Positions 7,684-16,737 of a DNA stretch of 64,000 nucleotides are shown piece after piece. Origin of the DNA: an uncultured Microbacterium sp. Its GTDB lineage: Bacteria > Actinomycetota > Actinomycetes > Actinomycetales > Microbacteriaceae. The notes beneath the pieces are model-generated. The model ran no database searches and was not told where the DNA came from. It saw only the letters and a program-made list of their open reading frames with translations. Position 1 is the stretch's first letter. Every line of letters starts with the position of its first letter. The stretch covers positions 655,848-719,847 of the forward strand of contig NZ_CANLCY010000002.1 in assembly GCF_947489255.1 (NCBI RefSeq), given 5' to 3'. The position numbers were made by a program, and so were the translations under genes.

Positions 7684-8504
7684 CCGTCGAACGCAGCCTG
7701 ACCGCCGAAGGCGTCACCCTCGGCTACGGAGACCGCACGATCGTCGACTCGCTCGACCTCTCCCTCCCGCCCGGGAAGGTCACCGCCATCGTCGGCGCGA
7801 ACGCGTGCGGGAAGTCGACGCTCCTCAAGGCCATGGCGCGCCTGCTCTCCCCCACCACCGGACAGGTGCTGCTGGATGGGAAGGCGATCCACCGGATGCC
7901 GACGAAGCAGGTCGCGCGCGTGCTGGGGCTGCTCCCCCAGTCGCCGGTCGCTCCCGACGGCATCGCGGTGTCCGACCTCGTCAGCCGCGGTCGCCACCCG
8001 CACCAGGGCGCGCTCTCGCGGTGGACGCGCGCCGACGACGACGCCGTGGCCCGCGCCCTCGACGCCACCGACACCGCCCACCTCGCTGACCGGCACGTCG
8101 ATCAGCTCAGCGGCGGCCAGCGTCAGCGCGTCTGGATCGCGATGGCCCTCGCCCAGGAGACCGACGTGCTGCTGCTCGACGAACCGACGACGTTCCTCGA
8201 CATCAGCCACCAGATCGACGTGCTCGACCTGCTCACCGACCTCAATCGCGAGCGCGGCACCACCGTCGCGATGGTGCTGCACGACCTCAACCTCGCCGCG
8301 CGGTACGCCGACCATCTCGTCGCGATGGCGCAGGGGCGCATCGTCGCGGCGGGCGACCCGGCCGAGGTCCTCACCGAAGACACCGTGCAGGAGGTCTTCG
8401 GGCTGCGCAGCCGCGTCGTGCCCGACCCCCTCACGGGCCGACCGATGATCGTGCCGATCGGGCGCCATCACACCCTGACCGAGACCGCGGCACCGTCGCA
8501 CTGA
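7680..8504 (+). CDS. Iron-siderophore ABC transporter ATP-binding protein
   Basis: The cytoplasmic ATPase that powers ferric-siderophore import, 274 residues. Walker A is GANACGKST at residues 39-47, the signature is LSGGQRQRVWIAMALAQ, Walker B is VLLLDEPTTFLD, and the switch His is in VLHDLNLAARYADH. This is the FepC/FecE subclass, recognisable by CGKST and the T-F-L-D-I-S-H motif. The ATG has GGAGGG 8 nt upstream. It is the last gene before a strong bidirectional terminator. Confidence 0.93.
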   Translation: MTVERSLTAEGVTLGYGDRTIVDSLDLSLPPGKVTAIVGANACGKSTLLKAMARLLSPTTGQVLLDGKAIHRMPTKQVARVLGLLPQSPVAPDGIAVSDLVSRGRHPHQGALSRWTRADDDAVARALDATDTAHLADRHVDQLSGGQRQRVWIAMALAQETDVLLLDEPTTFLDISHQIDVLDLLTDLNRERGTTVAMVLHDLNLAARYADHLVAMAQGRIVAAGDPAEVLTEDTVQEVFGLRSRVVPDPLTGRPMIVPIGRHHTLTETAAPSH

Positions 8505-8582
8505 GGCCGGAGCACGACTCCCCCGCTCGCAGGAGAGTCTCTGACGCCCTCGCTCCGGCGCCACCGGTCACGACAGCGCAGA

Positions 8583-8613
8583 AGGGCCCGGACGGCATCG
8601 CCGTCCGGGCCCT
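8583..8613. terminator. Bidirectional terminator hairpin
   Basis: AGGGCCCGGACGG (8583-8595) and its exact complement (8601-8613) form a 13-bp stem with a 5-nt loop. It lies between the convergent ABC ATPase and siderophore-interacting protein genes and can serve both. Confidence 0.8.
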
Positions 8614-8644
8614 CTTCCGCTGGCAGCCCCTCGTCGGAGACCTC

Positions 8645-9574
8645 TCAGACTGTGCGCTCGACCTGCCCGTCGCGCCAGTACCCCATGAACGCCACGCGCT
8701 TGCGGTCGACACCGTGGCCCTGCACGAGCAGTCGCCGCAGCGTCTTGACCGTCTGCGACTCGCCCGCGATCCACGCGTAGAACTCCCCCTCGCCGTCGGC
8801 GGGACTGTCCCACAGCAGATCGACGTCGAGGTCGATGTCTTCGAGCTCCTGCGGGCGCGGAGCCGCGGCCCGCTCCAGCACCGCCCCGGATCTCGCGGCC
8901 CACGCCTCGACCGCCTCGATCAAGGCTTCTCCGTGCGGGCGCTCGTCGCGGGCGAGCCACGTGACCGGCAGGGCGCCGGGGCCGAGGGGCAGCGCATCGT
9001 CGATGGTCGGCACCTCCACGAAGGCGTCGACGACGAAGCCGGGGCCGAGGCCCTCGAGAATTGCGCAGATCGCCGGGGCGGCCGTCTCGTCGCCCGCGAG
9101 CAGAAGCCGCTGGGCCGTACCGGGGTGGAAGTCGATCCCCTGGGCCGAATCCTCGCTGCGCGCGTCGGGACCCACCACCAGGATGCTGTCGCCCGCGGTC
9201 GCCGACTCCGCCCACGAACCGGCCGGGCCGGCGTCGTGGTGCAGAACGAAGTCGATGTCGAGCTCGAGCGCCTCGGGATCGATGCGCCGCACGGTGTAGG
9301 TGCGGAACGGCATCCGCTCCTCGTCGGGGAGGTCGCGCCACCGCGTGTACCACTCGCCGTTGTCGATCGCCTCGGGGTCGTACTGTCCGATGTCGCACAG
9401 GCGGCCGTCCGCCCCGGGGAGGACGATCTTCACCCGCTGGTCGCGCCGGTCGGTGCCGAACACCTCGAAGTCCGGGCAGGTGAAGGTGATGCGGGCGAAG
9501 TGGGGCGACAGGCGGCGAGCGGCCGTCACCACGGCGACGTACGGGCGGTAGGCAGGGCGCGTGGCTGTCTTCAC
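8645..9574 (-). CDS. Siderophore-interacting protein (flavin-dependent ferric reductase family)
   Basis: Proteins of this ViuB/YqjH-like family release iron from imported siderophores by NAD(P)H-dependent reduction in the cytoplasm. The 309-residue product has the N-terminal FAD-binding barrel with the R-x-Y-T motif (FRTYTVRRID, about residue 90). A C-terminal NAD(P)H domain follows, with LLLAGDETAAPAI and the family-typical GEFYAWIAGES and R-V-A-F-M-G-Y-W-R. It converges on the siderophore importer and carries its own iron box directly before the GTG start, so the two units are probably co-regulated by iron. AAGGA, about 12 nt upstream and inside the box, is the only candidate ribosome-binding site. 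Confidence 0.92.
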   Translation of the reverse strand: MKTATRPAYRPYVAVVTAARRLSPHFARITFTCPDFEVFGTDRRDQRVKIVLPGADGRLCDIGQYDPEAIDNGEWYTRWRDLPDEERMPFRTYTVRRIDPEALELDIDFVLHHDAGPAGSWAESATAGDSILVVGPDARSEDSAQGIDFHPGTAQRLLLAGDETAAPAICAILEGLGPGFVVDAFVEVPTIDDALPLGPGALPVTWLARDERPHGEALIEAVEAWAARSGAVLERAAAPRPQELEDIDLDVDLLWDSPADGEGEFYAWIAGESQTVKTLRRLLVQGHGVDRKRVAFMGYWRDGQVERTV

Positions 9575-9578
9575 TCGA

Positions 9579-9597
9579 TAAGGATATCCTTACCTAT
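9579..9597. promoter_or_regulatory. DtxR/IdeR-type iron box at the siderophore-interacting protein start
   Basis: On the minus strand the 19-mer ATAGGTAAGGATATCCTTA matches the DtxR/IdeR consensus at 14 of 19 positions. Its core TAAGGATATCCTTA (9579-9592) is a perfect 14-bp palindrome. It shares TAGGTAAGGATA with the box at 4415-4433. The site begins only 4 bp upstream of the GTG start and contains the sole AAGGA, so a bound repressor would cover the whole start region. Confidence 0.75.
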
Positions 9598-9649
9598 CTT
9601 CGGATGCCAGGCGAGCGGCCACGGAAACCTCGCCGGTGGACGACCGGCG

Positions 9650-10813
9650 TCAGCTCCGCGGCGCCAACGCGCCGAGGCGTTCGATCGCCTCGCGCAGCAC
9701 CTCCGGTGCGCACCCCACGTTGATGCGCACGTGCCCGATGCCCTCCGTACCGAACAGCGGACCGTGGTGGAGCGCGACCTTCGCCTCTCGCCGGATGAAG
9801 GGCGCGGGATTGTCGCCCCAGCCGTACGCCGACACATCGACCCAGGCGAGGAAACCGGCATCCGGGATCCGATACCGCGCGAGCGGCAGGTGCTCGGCGA
9901 GCAGGTCGGCCAGCAGTCGCCGGTTCTCGTCGAGAGCCGCCAGCAGCCCGTCGAGCCACGCATCGCTCTCCGCCGCGAACGCGGCCCGGTTGGCGATGAC
10001 GCCGAACAGGCCCGCGCGCCATTCGACCTCCCACGGCAGCGCGCGCACGACCTGGGCGGTCTCCTCCGACCCGGTGACGATGACCGCGCACTTGAGCCCG
10101 GCGAGGTTGTACGTCTTGCTCGCACTCGTCACCGCGTAGCCGACCGCCGCCGCCTCCGGCGCGGCATCCAGGAACGGGGTGAACACGGCCGGCGCGTGCG
10201 TGAGCGGCGCGTGGATCTCGTCGCTCACGACGCTCGCGCCGTAGCGAGCCGCCAGGCGCGCGAGCGCCGCCAGACTGTCCCGCGCGTGCACGGTGCCGGT
10301 GGGATTGTGCGGGTTGCACAGCAGCACCGCACGCGCACCGGATGCCAGGGCCCTCTCGATCCCGTCGAGGTCGAGGCTCCAGCGCTCACCGTCGTCGAGG
10401 AGAGGCACGCGTTCGACGACGGCCCCCGCCTCCTCGACGGTGTCGTAGAACGGCGGGTACACCGGGGGCGTCACCACGACGCGATCACCGGGTGAGGTCA
10501 CCGCGCGGAGCACCTCGACGACCCCCATCATCACGTCGCCCGTCCACCGCACGCGCGCCGGATCGATCTCCCACCCCCACCGGCGATCGGCGTAGGCGGC
10601 GAAATCGAGGTCGATCCCCGGCCGGGGCGGGGTGTACCCCGTGTCGCCGATCTCGACCGCGCGATGAAGGGCCGTGGTGATCGCGGGGGCGAGGGGGAAG
10701 TCGGTCTCCGCGACGAACATGGGGATGACGTCGTCGCCGTACGAGCGCCATTTCGTGCTGGAGCGCTGGCGAAGGAGGTCCAGGGGCAGGGCCTGCAGGG
10801 GGGTGACGCTCAT
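9650..10813 (-). CDS. MalY/PatB-type PLP-dependent aminotransferase (cystathionine beta-lyase family)
   Basis: A 387-residue fold-type I PLP enzyme. MalY/PatB proteins cleave cystathionine or related C-S bonds and some act as regulators. Visible motifs are WTGDVMMGVVEVLRAVTSPGDRVVV and VLLCNPHNPTG near the cofactor site, DEIHAPL (the Asp that binds the pyridine nitrogen), and SASKTYNLAGLKC with the Schiff-base Lys at about residue 235. The C-terminal NVGCAPEVLREAIERLG is also typical. The ATG start follows the serine hydrolase gene on the same strand, separated by 66 bp. The physiological substrate cannot be set from sequence. Confidence 0.88.
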   Translation of the reverse strand: MSVTPLQALPLDLLRQRSSTKWRSYGDDVIPMFVAETDFPLAPAITTALHRAVEIGDTGYTPPRPGIDLDFAAYADRRWGWEIDPARVRWTGDVMMGVVEVLRAVTSPGDRVVVTPPVYPPFYDTVEEAGAVVERVPLLDDGERWSLDLDGIERALASGARAVLLCNPHNPTGTVHARDSLAALARLAARYGASVVSDEIHAPLTHAPAVFTPFLDAAPEAAAVGYAVTSASKTYNLAGLKCAVIVTGSEETAQVVRALPWEVEWRAGLFGVIANRAAFAAESDAWLDGLLAALDENRRLLADLLAEHLPLARYRIPDAGFLAWVDVSAYGWGDNPAPFIRREAKVALHHGPLFGTEGIGHVRINVGCAPEVLREAIERLGALAPRS

Positions 10814-10879
10814 GCCCTCGAGGCTACCGGGGCCGTTGCGGCGGCCCGTCGGCCGGTGACACGGCGCGTCATGCGCATC

Positions 10880-12478
10880 TCATCGACGGAAGGTTCCCAT
10901 CCCGTGCTGATCGAAGTACTCCAGCACGAGCGTGCCGTCCGTCTCGAACGTCGCCTTCGAGACCGTGTCCTCCGTGGCGTTCTCCCCCGTCGGGGCGAAG
11001 GTGAAGACGTCACCGTCCCAGGGGCTGAGGGTCCACCGACCGGTCGGACCGAGGGCGAGCTGCAGCGCGCCGTCGACGACGCTCACGGTCGCGTCGCCGA
11101 GGTAGGCGTTGCGGTACACCCCGGTGTAGCCGTCCAGCGCGGCCGGAGGTGCGGCATCCGCGGGACGGACCTGTCCGGCGAGCTCGCCCATCGGTTCGGC
11201 CATCTGCGCGAAGACGCCCATGTAGAGCGCCAGCCAGTCCTGGCGCTGCGCGCCGTACTGCGCGATGTCCGCGAAGCGCCCGGCGATGCCCTCCGCGACG
11301 CCGTTCGCCTCGCCATCCGCGAGCACGACGATGCCGAGATCGGCCGCGGGCAGCATCTTCACCGTCGTCCCGGTGCCGAGACGGAAGGCGCCCGAGTGAT
11401 TGACCTCGACGAGGCCGCCCGCCGTCGTCGTGACGTTGAACCCGTAGCCGTAGAAACCCGCGCGCTGGTTCATCGTCGACTCGGCCGGGTCGCGCCCGGT
11501 CATGATCTGCGGCGTCACGGCCGGCAGGAGCGCGGGGCGACTGACGAAGGCCTCGTCCCCCGCCCCCGCGGCGAGCACCATCGTCATCCACCGCGCCATG
11601 TCGGTGACGCTCGAACTCACCCCGCCCGCCGGCGACTGCGCATCGGGCTGTCGCTGCTCGGGGCTGACCACCCACGTGCCGTCGACCTTCTGATGCCCCA
11701 TCGCCCGGTTCTCGCGCGCCGCGAGGTCGGCGAACCGCGAGGAGGTGCTCGACATGCCCAGGGGGGCGTAGAGCAATCGCTCCGACAGGTCGGCCCAGTC
11801 CTCCCCCGCGGCGGCGGCGACGGATTCCGCCGCCGCCGTGATGTCGAAGTTCCCGTACGCGTAGGAGCTGCGGAAACCCTCGAGCGGCACGAGCCGGAGG
11901 CGATCGAGCACGGTTGCGCGGTCGTAGCCGATCTCCTCGAGCTCGTCGCCTGCGTGCTCGTACAGCCCGGAGCGGTGCGCGTAGAGGTCGGCGATCGTGA
12001 GGTTCTGCGACACCCACGGGTCGGACAGGGCGAAGGAGGGCAGGTTCTCCTGCACCGGGGTGTCCCAGGTCACGAGCCCCTCGTCGATCGCCCGCGCGAC
12101 CACCGTCGCACCGATCGACTTCGACACCGACGCCATCGCGAAGACGGTGTTCTCGTCCACCGGCTCGGCCGTGTCGAGGTTGCGCACCCCGTAGCCGCGC
12201 GCGAACACGGTCTCTCCCCCGTGGACGACGGCGACGGCCACGCCCGGCGTACCGGTCGCGTCCATCGCGGCCTTCACCGAGGCGTCGATGTCGGCGACGG
12301 CGGCCTGCACCGTGGCATCCGTCACCGTCGCGAGGGCGTCGACGCGAGGGTCGGAGGAGGCTGGGGCCGCGCTCGACCCGACCGCCGGAACGGCGTCGGC
12401 GGTGCATCCGGATGCCAGCGGCACGAGCAGCAGAAGAGGAACCAGCCCCGCGGTGATCCGGGCATCACGCGTTCTCAT
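10880..12478 (-). CDS. Beta-lactamase-fold serine hydrolase, lipoprotein
   Basis: A class C beta-lactamase/D-alanyl-D-alanine carboxypeptidase-like hydrolase of 532 residues, exported and lipid-anchored. The signal peptide ends in the lipobox P-L-A-S-G-C (Cys25). The nucleophile motif S-x-x-K is Ser117-Val-Ser-Lys120, and Y-x-N is present as Tyr-Gly-Asn in SSYAYGNFD. The H-S-G segment (NHSGAFRLG) takes the place of K-T-G. A C-terminal beta-rich domain of about 110 residues follows, as in many esterase/peptidase members. The ATG at 12478 is used because an in-frame extension lacks a signal peptide. Substrate unknown; resistance is not implied. Confidence 0.88.
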   Translation of the reverse strand: MRTRDARITAGLVPLLLLVPLASGCTADAVPAVGSSAAPASSDPRVDALATVTDATVQAAVADIDASVKAAMDATGTPGVAVAVVHGGETVFARGYGVRNLDTAEPVDENTVFAMASVSKSIGATVVARAIDEGLVTWDTPVQENLPSFALSDPWVSQNLTIADLYAHRSGLYEHAGDELEEIGYDRATVLDRLRLVPLEGFRSSYAYGNFDITAAAESVAAAAGEDWADLSERLLYAPLGMSSTSSRFADLAARENRAMGHQKVDGTWVVSPEQRQPDAQSPAGGVSSSVTDMARWMTMVLAAGAGDEAFVSRPALLPAVTPQIMTGRDPAESTMNQRAGFYGYGFNVTTTAGGLVEVNHSGAFRLGTGTTVKMLPAADLGIVVLADGEANGVAEGIAGRFADIAQYGAQRQDWLALYMGVFAQMAEPMGELAGQVRPADAAPPAALDGYTGVYRNAYLGDATVSVVDGALQLALGPTGRWTLSPWDGDVFTFAPTGENATEDTVSKATFETDGTLVLEYFDQHGMGTFRR

Positions 12479-12604
12479 GCGCGAAGTGTGCCAGCGCGCG
12501 CTCGCTCGCGGCAACGGCGGCCGCGGGAGTGTTGTCGTTTCGCAACGCACGATCGTGCGACGTTCCCGCGCTCTCGGGCACGGACGCGCCCTCCGCGGAC
12601 GCAC

Positions 12605-12636
12605 GAACGCCCACCCCCGGGAGGGGATGGGCGTTC
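12605..12636 (-). terminator. Terminator of the suf operon
   Basis: GAACGCCCACCCC (12605-12617) pairs with the segment at 12623-12636, GGGGATGGGCGTTC, with one bulged A. The short loop is GC-rich. It lies 16 bp beyond the sufT stop on the minus strand. Confidence 0.6.
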
Positions 12637-12651
12637 GAGGGAAAGCCGTTC

Positions 12652-12981
12652 TCAGATCGCGAACCCGAGGGCGCGCATCATGTCGCGGCCGTCGTCGGTG
12701 ATCCGCTCGGGACCCCACGGCGGCATCCACACCCAGTTGATGCGGAAGCGGTCCACGACGTTGTCGAGAGCCTGTGCGGTCTGCTCTTCGAGAACGTCGG
12801 TCAGCGGGCAGCCGGCCGAGGTGAGGGTCATGTGGATGACGAGCGCGTCGTTCTCGTCGTCCCACGCGAGGTCGTAGATGAGGCCGAGGTCGACGACGTT
12901 GATCCCCAGTTCGGGGTCCATGACGTCTTTCAGGGCCTCGGTGACCTCGTCGTACTTCTCGGGAGCGAGCGTTGCGGTCAT
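12652..12981 (-). CDS. sufT: SufT-like metal-sulfur cluster assembly factor (DUF59/MIP18 family)
   Basis: A 109-residue protein with a single DUF59 domain, thought to help maturation of Fe-S proteins downstream of the SUF scaffold. The family signature is clear: V-x-D-P-E-L-G-I-N-V-V-D-L-G-L-I-Y near residues 21-37 and M-T-L-T-S-A-G-C-P-L-T-D with the conserved Cys near residue 58. It is the last gene of the suf operon, 9 bp after sufC. In many Actinobacteria sufS and sufU lie between sufC and this gene; here they are absent. Confidence 0.9.
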   Translation of the reverse strand: MTATLAPEKYDEVTEALKDVMDPELGINVVDLGLIYDLAWDDENDALVIHMTLTSAGCPLTDVLEEQTAQALDNVVDRFRINWVWMPPWGPERITDDGRDMMRALGFAI

Positions 12982-12990
12982 GTAACGATC

Positions 12991-13761
12991 CTACGCGTCG
13001 ATCGGGGTACCGGCTTCGAGGAAGCGGTCGTAGCCCTCTTCCTCGAGTCGGTCGGCGAGCTCGGGCCCGCCCTCTTCGACGATGCGTCCCTTGACGACGA
13101 CGTGCACGTAGTCGGGGCGGATGTAGCGCAGGATGCGGGTGTAGTGCGTGATGAGCAGCACACCGAGATCGGTCTGCTCCTTCGCGCGGTTCACACCCTC
13201 CGAGACGATCTTCAACGCGTCGACGTCGAGGCCGGAGTCGGTCTCGTCGAGCACGGCGATCTTCGGCTTGAGCAGCTCGAGCTGGAGGATCTCGTGGCGC
13301 TTCTTCTCGCCGCCCGAGAAGCCCTCGTTGACGTTGCGCGCGGCGAACTTCGCGTCCATGCGCAGGTTCTCCATGGCGCCCTTGACGTCCTTGGTCCAGC
13401 TGCGGATCGCCGGCGCCTCGCCGTCGATGGCCGTCTTGGCCGTGCGCAGGAAGTTCGTGACCGTGACGCCCGGGATCTCGACCGGGTACTGCATCGCGAG
13501 GAAGAGTCCCGCGCGGGCGCGCTCGTCGACGCTCATCTCGAGCACGTCCTCACCGTCGAGGGTGATGGAGCCGCTCGTCACGGTGTACTTGGGGTGGCCG
13601 GCGATCGTGTACGCCAGGGTCGACTTGCCGGAGCCGTTGGGGCCCATGATGGCGTGGGTCTCACCGGTGCGCATCGTCAGCGTCACGCCGTTGAGGATCG
13701 GGGTCGTACCGTTCTCCGTCTCGACCGTCACGTGGAGGTCGCGGATCTCGAGGACAGACAT
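12991..13761 (-). CDS. sufC: SufC, ATPase of the SUF Fe-S cluster assembly complex
   Basis: SufC is the ABC-type ATPase that joins SufB and SufD to form the cluster-building scaffold. Length is 256 residues, typical of the family. Walker A is GPNGSGKST at 40-48, the signature is FSGGEKKRHEILQLELL, and Walker B is AVLDETDSGLDVDALK, the last being SufC-specific. The C-terminal H-Y-T-R-I-L-R-Y-I-x-P-D is also diagnostic. AAGGA lies upstream of the ATG. It sits between the Rieske gene and sufT in the same operon. Confidence 0.96.
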   Translation of the reverse strand: MSVLEIRDLHVTVETENGTTPILNGVTLTMRTGETHAIMGPNGSGKSTLAYTIAGHPKYTVTSGSITLDGEDVLEMSVDERARAGLFLAMQYPVEIPGVTVTNFLRTAKTAIDGEAPAIRSWTKDVKGAMENLRMDAKFAARNVNEGFSGGEKKRHEILQLELLKPKIAVLDETDSGLDVDALKIVSEGVNRAKEQTDLGVLLITHYTRILRYIRPDYVHVVVKGRIVEEGGPELADRLEEEGYDRFLEAGTPIDA

Positions 13762-13801
13762 GGGGTTCCTTACTCGTAAAGTCTCGGGTCTCGGGCGCGG
13801 C

Positions 13802-14131
13802 TCAGGCCGTCGCCTTGGTGACGGACGGATCGATGAGCACGTCGTCTCCGTCGATCACGACCTCGTACACGGGGACCGGCTCGTAGGCCGGCAGGTTCAG
13901 CGGGCGGCCGGTCTTCAGCGAGAACGCCGAGCCGTGCGCCCAGCACTCCAGCGTCTCGCCCTCGACGAAGCCGTCGGACAGCGAGATGTCGCCGTGCGTG
14001 CAGACGTCGCCGATGGCGTGCACGTCGCCGTTGCCGTCGAGCACGACCGCGATGGCCACCCCGTCGATCTCGACGCGACGGGCCTCGTCCTGAACGAGCT
14101 CGCTCAGCGCACAGGCACGGGAGGCGCTCAC
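13802..14131 (-). CDS. Rieske [2Fe-2S] ferredoxin-like protein in the suf operon
   Basis: A small soluble Rieske protein of 109 residues that probably carries electrons. The cluster ligands are Cys44-x-His46 (CTHG) and Cys63-x2-His66 (CWAHG), the NirD/bacterial-type ferredoxin spacing. It starts at a GTG overlapping the sufD stop (GTGA), so it is co-translated with sufD. This suggests that it supplies electrons for cluster assembly or is an early client of SUF. Which of these applies is inference. Confidence 0.9.
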   Translation of the reverse strand: MSASRACALSELVQDEARRVEIDGVAIAVVLDGNGDVHAIGDVCTHGDISLSDGFVEGETLECWAHGSAFSLKTGRPLNLPAYEPVPVYEVVIDGDDVLIDPSVTKATA

Positions 14132-15318
14132 GCGGGAGCCCCCTCGGCCAGCTCGTGCTCGATGGCCTCGATGAGCTCGGTCTCGAGCTCCGGGATGCCG
14201 ATGCGCTGCACGATCTCGCTGAGGAAGCCGAGCACCACGAGGCGACGCGCCTCGTCTTCGGCGATACCGCGGGCCTGCAGGTAGAACAGCTGCTCGTCGT
14301 CGAAACGTCCGGTCGCGCTGGCGTGACCGGCGCCCTGGATGTCGCCCGTCTCGATCTCGAGGTTCGGGATCGAGTCGGCGCGAGCGCCGTCGGTGAGCAC
14401 GAGGTTGCGGTTGGCCTCGTAGGAGTCGGTGCCCGTGGCATCCGGTCCGATGAGGACGTCGCCGATCCAGACGCTGCGCGCGCTCTCGCCCTGCAGCGCA
14501 CCCTTGTAGAGCACGTCGCCGACCGTGTGCGGACCCTTGTGGTGCAGGTAGACCTGCGACTCGAGGTGCTGACCGGCGTCGGAGAACGACAGACCATACA
14601 GACGGCCCTCGGCACCCGGGCCCGAAAGCTCCACGGAGGGGTTCACGCGCACGACGCCGCCGCCGAAGCTCACCACGACGTGCGTGAGCTTGGCGTCGCG
14701 GTCGACGCGGGCCTGGTGGGATGCCGCGTGCACGGCGTCGTCGTTCCACCGCTGCACCGAGACGACCGTGAGGTCGGCGCCGTCGCGCACGATGATCTCG
14801 ACGTTCTGCGCGTGGTTCGCGGTGCCCTCGTGACGCAGCACCACGGTGCCGCGGGAATTCGGCTGCGCCTCGATCACGACGTGCGCGTGCGCGAGCCCGC
14901 CGGTGCCGGTCAGGCGAACCACGATGGGCGAGTCGAGCTCGACGTTCGCGGGGATGCGCAGCAGAGGCGCCTCGGCCTCGTGCGTCCATGCGAGGGCGGC
15001 GGTCAGGTCCTCGGGCCGGAAGTGCTCCCCGCGGGGGGCGTCGCCCGGAGCGAGCCGGAGCTGCTCGACCTCGGCGGGCGCCTCGACGTCGACGGTCACG
15101 ACGCCGGTCGGACCGGCCTCGTCGACGAAGAGGGGCGCCAGCCGGTCGATCGGGCTGAGCTTCCAGTTGACCTCGCGCCCGGTGGGCGTGCCGAAGTCGG
15201 CCGGGTCGAACGAGGTCTTCCGCTCCGAGCGCGTCTGCACCGGGACGACGGATGCCACGAGGGCTGCCGGGTCGATGTGACCCTCGGCGGCTGCGGGGGT
15301 TTCGGTCGCAGTCGTCAC
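14128..15318 (-). CDS. sufD: SufD, SUF scaffold subunit
   Basis: SufD pairs with SufB in the SufBC2D scaffold for Fe-S cluster assembly. The 396-residue protein has the right-handed beta-helix core shared with SufB and the family C-terminal signature T-G-R-F-D-D-E-Q-L-F-Y-L-Q-A-R-G-I-x-E-D-E-A-R-R-L-V-V. The N-terminal region includes S-E-R-K-T-S-F-D-P. It directly abuts sufB upstream, since the sufB stop is at 15319, and overlaps the Rieske gene downstream. Confidence 0.94.
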   Translation of the reverse strand: MTTATETPAAAEGHIDPAALVASVVPVQTRSERKTSFDPADFGTPTGREVNWKLSPIDRLAPLFVDEAGPTGVVTVDVEAPAEVEQLRLAPGDAPRGEHFRPEDLTAALAWTHEAEAPLLRIPANVELDSPIVVRLTGTGGLAHAHVVIEAQPNSRGTVVLRHEGTANHAQNVEIIVRDGADLTVVSVQRWNDDAVHAASHQARVDRDAKLTHVVVSFGGGVVRVNPSVELSGPGAEGRLYGLSFSDAGQHLESQVYLHHKGPHTVGDVLYKGALQGESARSVWIGDVLIGPDATGTDSYEANRNLVLTDGARADSIPNLEIETGDIQGAGHASATGRFDDEQLFYLQARGIAEDEARRLVVLGFLSEIVQRIGIPELETELIEAIEHELAEGAPA

Positions 15319-16737
15319 TTAACCAACACTGCCTTCCATGCCCATCTCGATGAGCTTGTTGAGTTCGAGCGCGTACTCCATCGGGAGCTCGCGGGCGATC
15401 GGCTCGATGAAGCCGCGCACGATCATGGCCATGGCCTCGTCTTCGGGCAGGCCGCGCGACTGCAGGTAGAACAACTGCTCCTCGCTGACCTTCGAGACGG
15501 TCGCCTCGTGACCGAGCTGCACGTCGTCGACGCGGATGTCGATCGCGGGGTAGGTGTCGCTGCGCGAGATCGTGTCGACGAGCAGCGCGTCGCAGCGCAC
15601 GGTGTTCGCGGAGTGGTGCGCATTGGCATCCACGCGGACCTCGCCGCGGTACCCGGCACGACCGCCGCCGCGGGCGATCGACTTCGAGACGATCGACGAC
15701 TGCGTGTACGGCGCCATGTGGATCATCTTCGCGCCGGCGTCCTGGTGCTGACCGGGACCGGCGAAGGCGACGGAGAGGGTCTCGCCCTTGGCGTGCTCGC
15801 CCATCAGGTAGATGGAGGGGTACTTCATCGTCACCTTGGAGCCGATGTTGCCGTCGACCCACTCCATGGTCGCGCCCTCGTGGGCGACGGCACGCTTGGT
15901 GACGAGGTTGTAGACGTTGTTCGACCAGTTCTGGATCGTCGTGTAGCGAACGCGGGCGTTCTTCTTCACGATGATCTCGACCACGGCCGAGTGCAGGGAG
16001 TCGCTCTTGTAGATGGGAGCGGTGCAGCCCTCGATGTAGTGCACGTAGCTGTCTTCGTCCGCGATGATCAGGGTCCGCTCGAACTGGCCCATGTTCTCGG
16101 TGTTGATGCGGAAGTAGGCCTGCAGCGGGATCTCGACGTGGACGCCCTTGGGGACGTACACGAACGAACCGCCCGACCAGACGGCCGTGTTCAGCGCGGC
16201 GAACTTGTTGTCGCCGGCCGGGATGACGGTGCCGAAGTACTCCTCGAAGAACTCGGGGTGCTCGCGCAGGGCGGTGTCGGTGTCCATGAAGATGACACCC
16301 TGCTGCTCGAGGTCCTCACGGATCTGGTGGTAGACGACCTCGGACTCGTATTGCGCGGCGACGCCGGCGACGAGGCGCTGACGCTCCGCCTCGGGGATGC
16401 CGAGCTTCTCGTAGGTGTTGCGGATCTCTTCCGGGAGGTCTTCCCAGGTCTGCGCCTGCTTCTCGGTCGAGCGCACGAAGTACTTGATGTTGTCGAAGTC
16501 GATCTCCGACAGGTCGGCACCCCAGGTGGGCATCGGCTTCTTGCCGAACAGCTGGTAGCCCTTGAGGCGGGTCTTCAGCATCCACTCGGGCTCCGACTTC
16601 AACGCGGAGATGCCGCGAACGACGTCCTCGTTGATGCCGCGCTGCGCGAGGGCGCCCGCCGCGTCGGTGTCGTGCCAGCCGAACTCGTATTGCCCCAGGC
16701 TTTCGAGCTCGGGTCGGTCGATGAGGACATCGGACAT
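15319..16737 (-). CDS. sufB: SufB, Fe-S cluster scaffold subunit
   Basis: SufB is the core scaffold on which the nascent cluster is built with SufC and SufD. Length from ATG 16737 is 472 residues, typical of the family. Signatures are Y-G-F-x-x-x-D-T-D-A-A-G-like N-terminus, I-E-G-C-T-A-P (around the conserved Cys), [16 protein letters not shown] and [14 protein letters not shown] 16737 has AAGGAG 10 nt upstream; the in-frame GTG at 16746 would sit directly on that site and is rejected. It heads the operon, divergent from ctaA. No SufR-like regulator gene is next to it. Confidence 0.95.
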   Translation of the reverse strand: MSDVLIDRPELESLGQYEFGWHDTDAAGALAQRGINEDVVRGISALKSEPEWMLKTRLKGYQLFGKKPMPTWGADLSEIDFDNIKYFVRSTEKQAQTWEDLPEEIRNTYEKLGIPEAERQRLVAGVAAQYESEVVYHQIREDLEQQGVIFMDTDTALREHPEFFEEYFGTVIPAGDNKFAALNTAVWSGGSFVYVPKGVHVEIPLQAYFRINTENMGQFERTLIIADEDSYVHYIEGCTAPIYKSDSLHSAVVEIIVKKNARVRYTTIQNWSNNVYNLVTKRAVAHEGATMEWVDGNIGSKVTMKYPSIYLMGEHAKGETLSVAFAGPGQHQDAGAKMIHMAPYTQSSIVSKSIARGGGRAGYRGEVRVDANAHHSANTVRCDALLVDTISRSDTYPAIDIRVDDVQLGHEATVSKVSEEQLFYLQSRGLPEDEAMAMIVRGFIEPIARELPMEYALELNKLIEMGMEGSVG

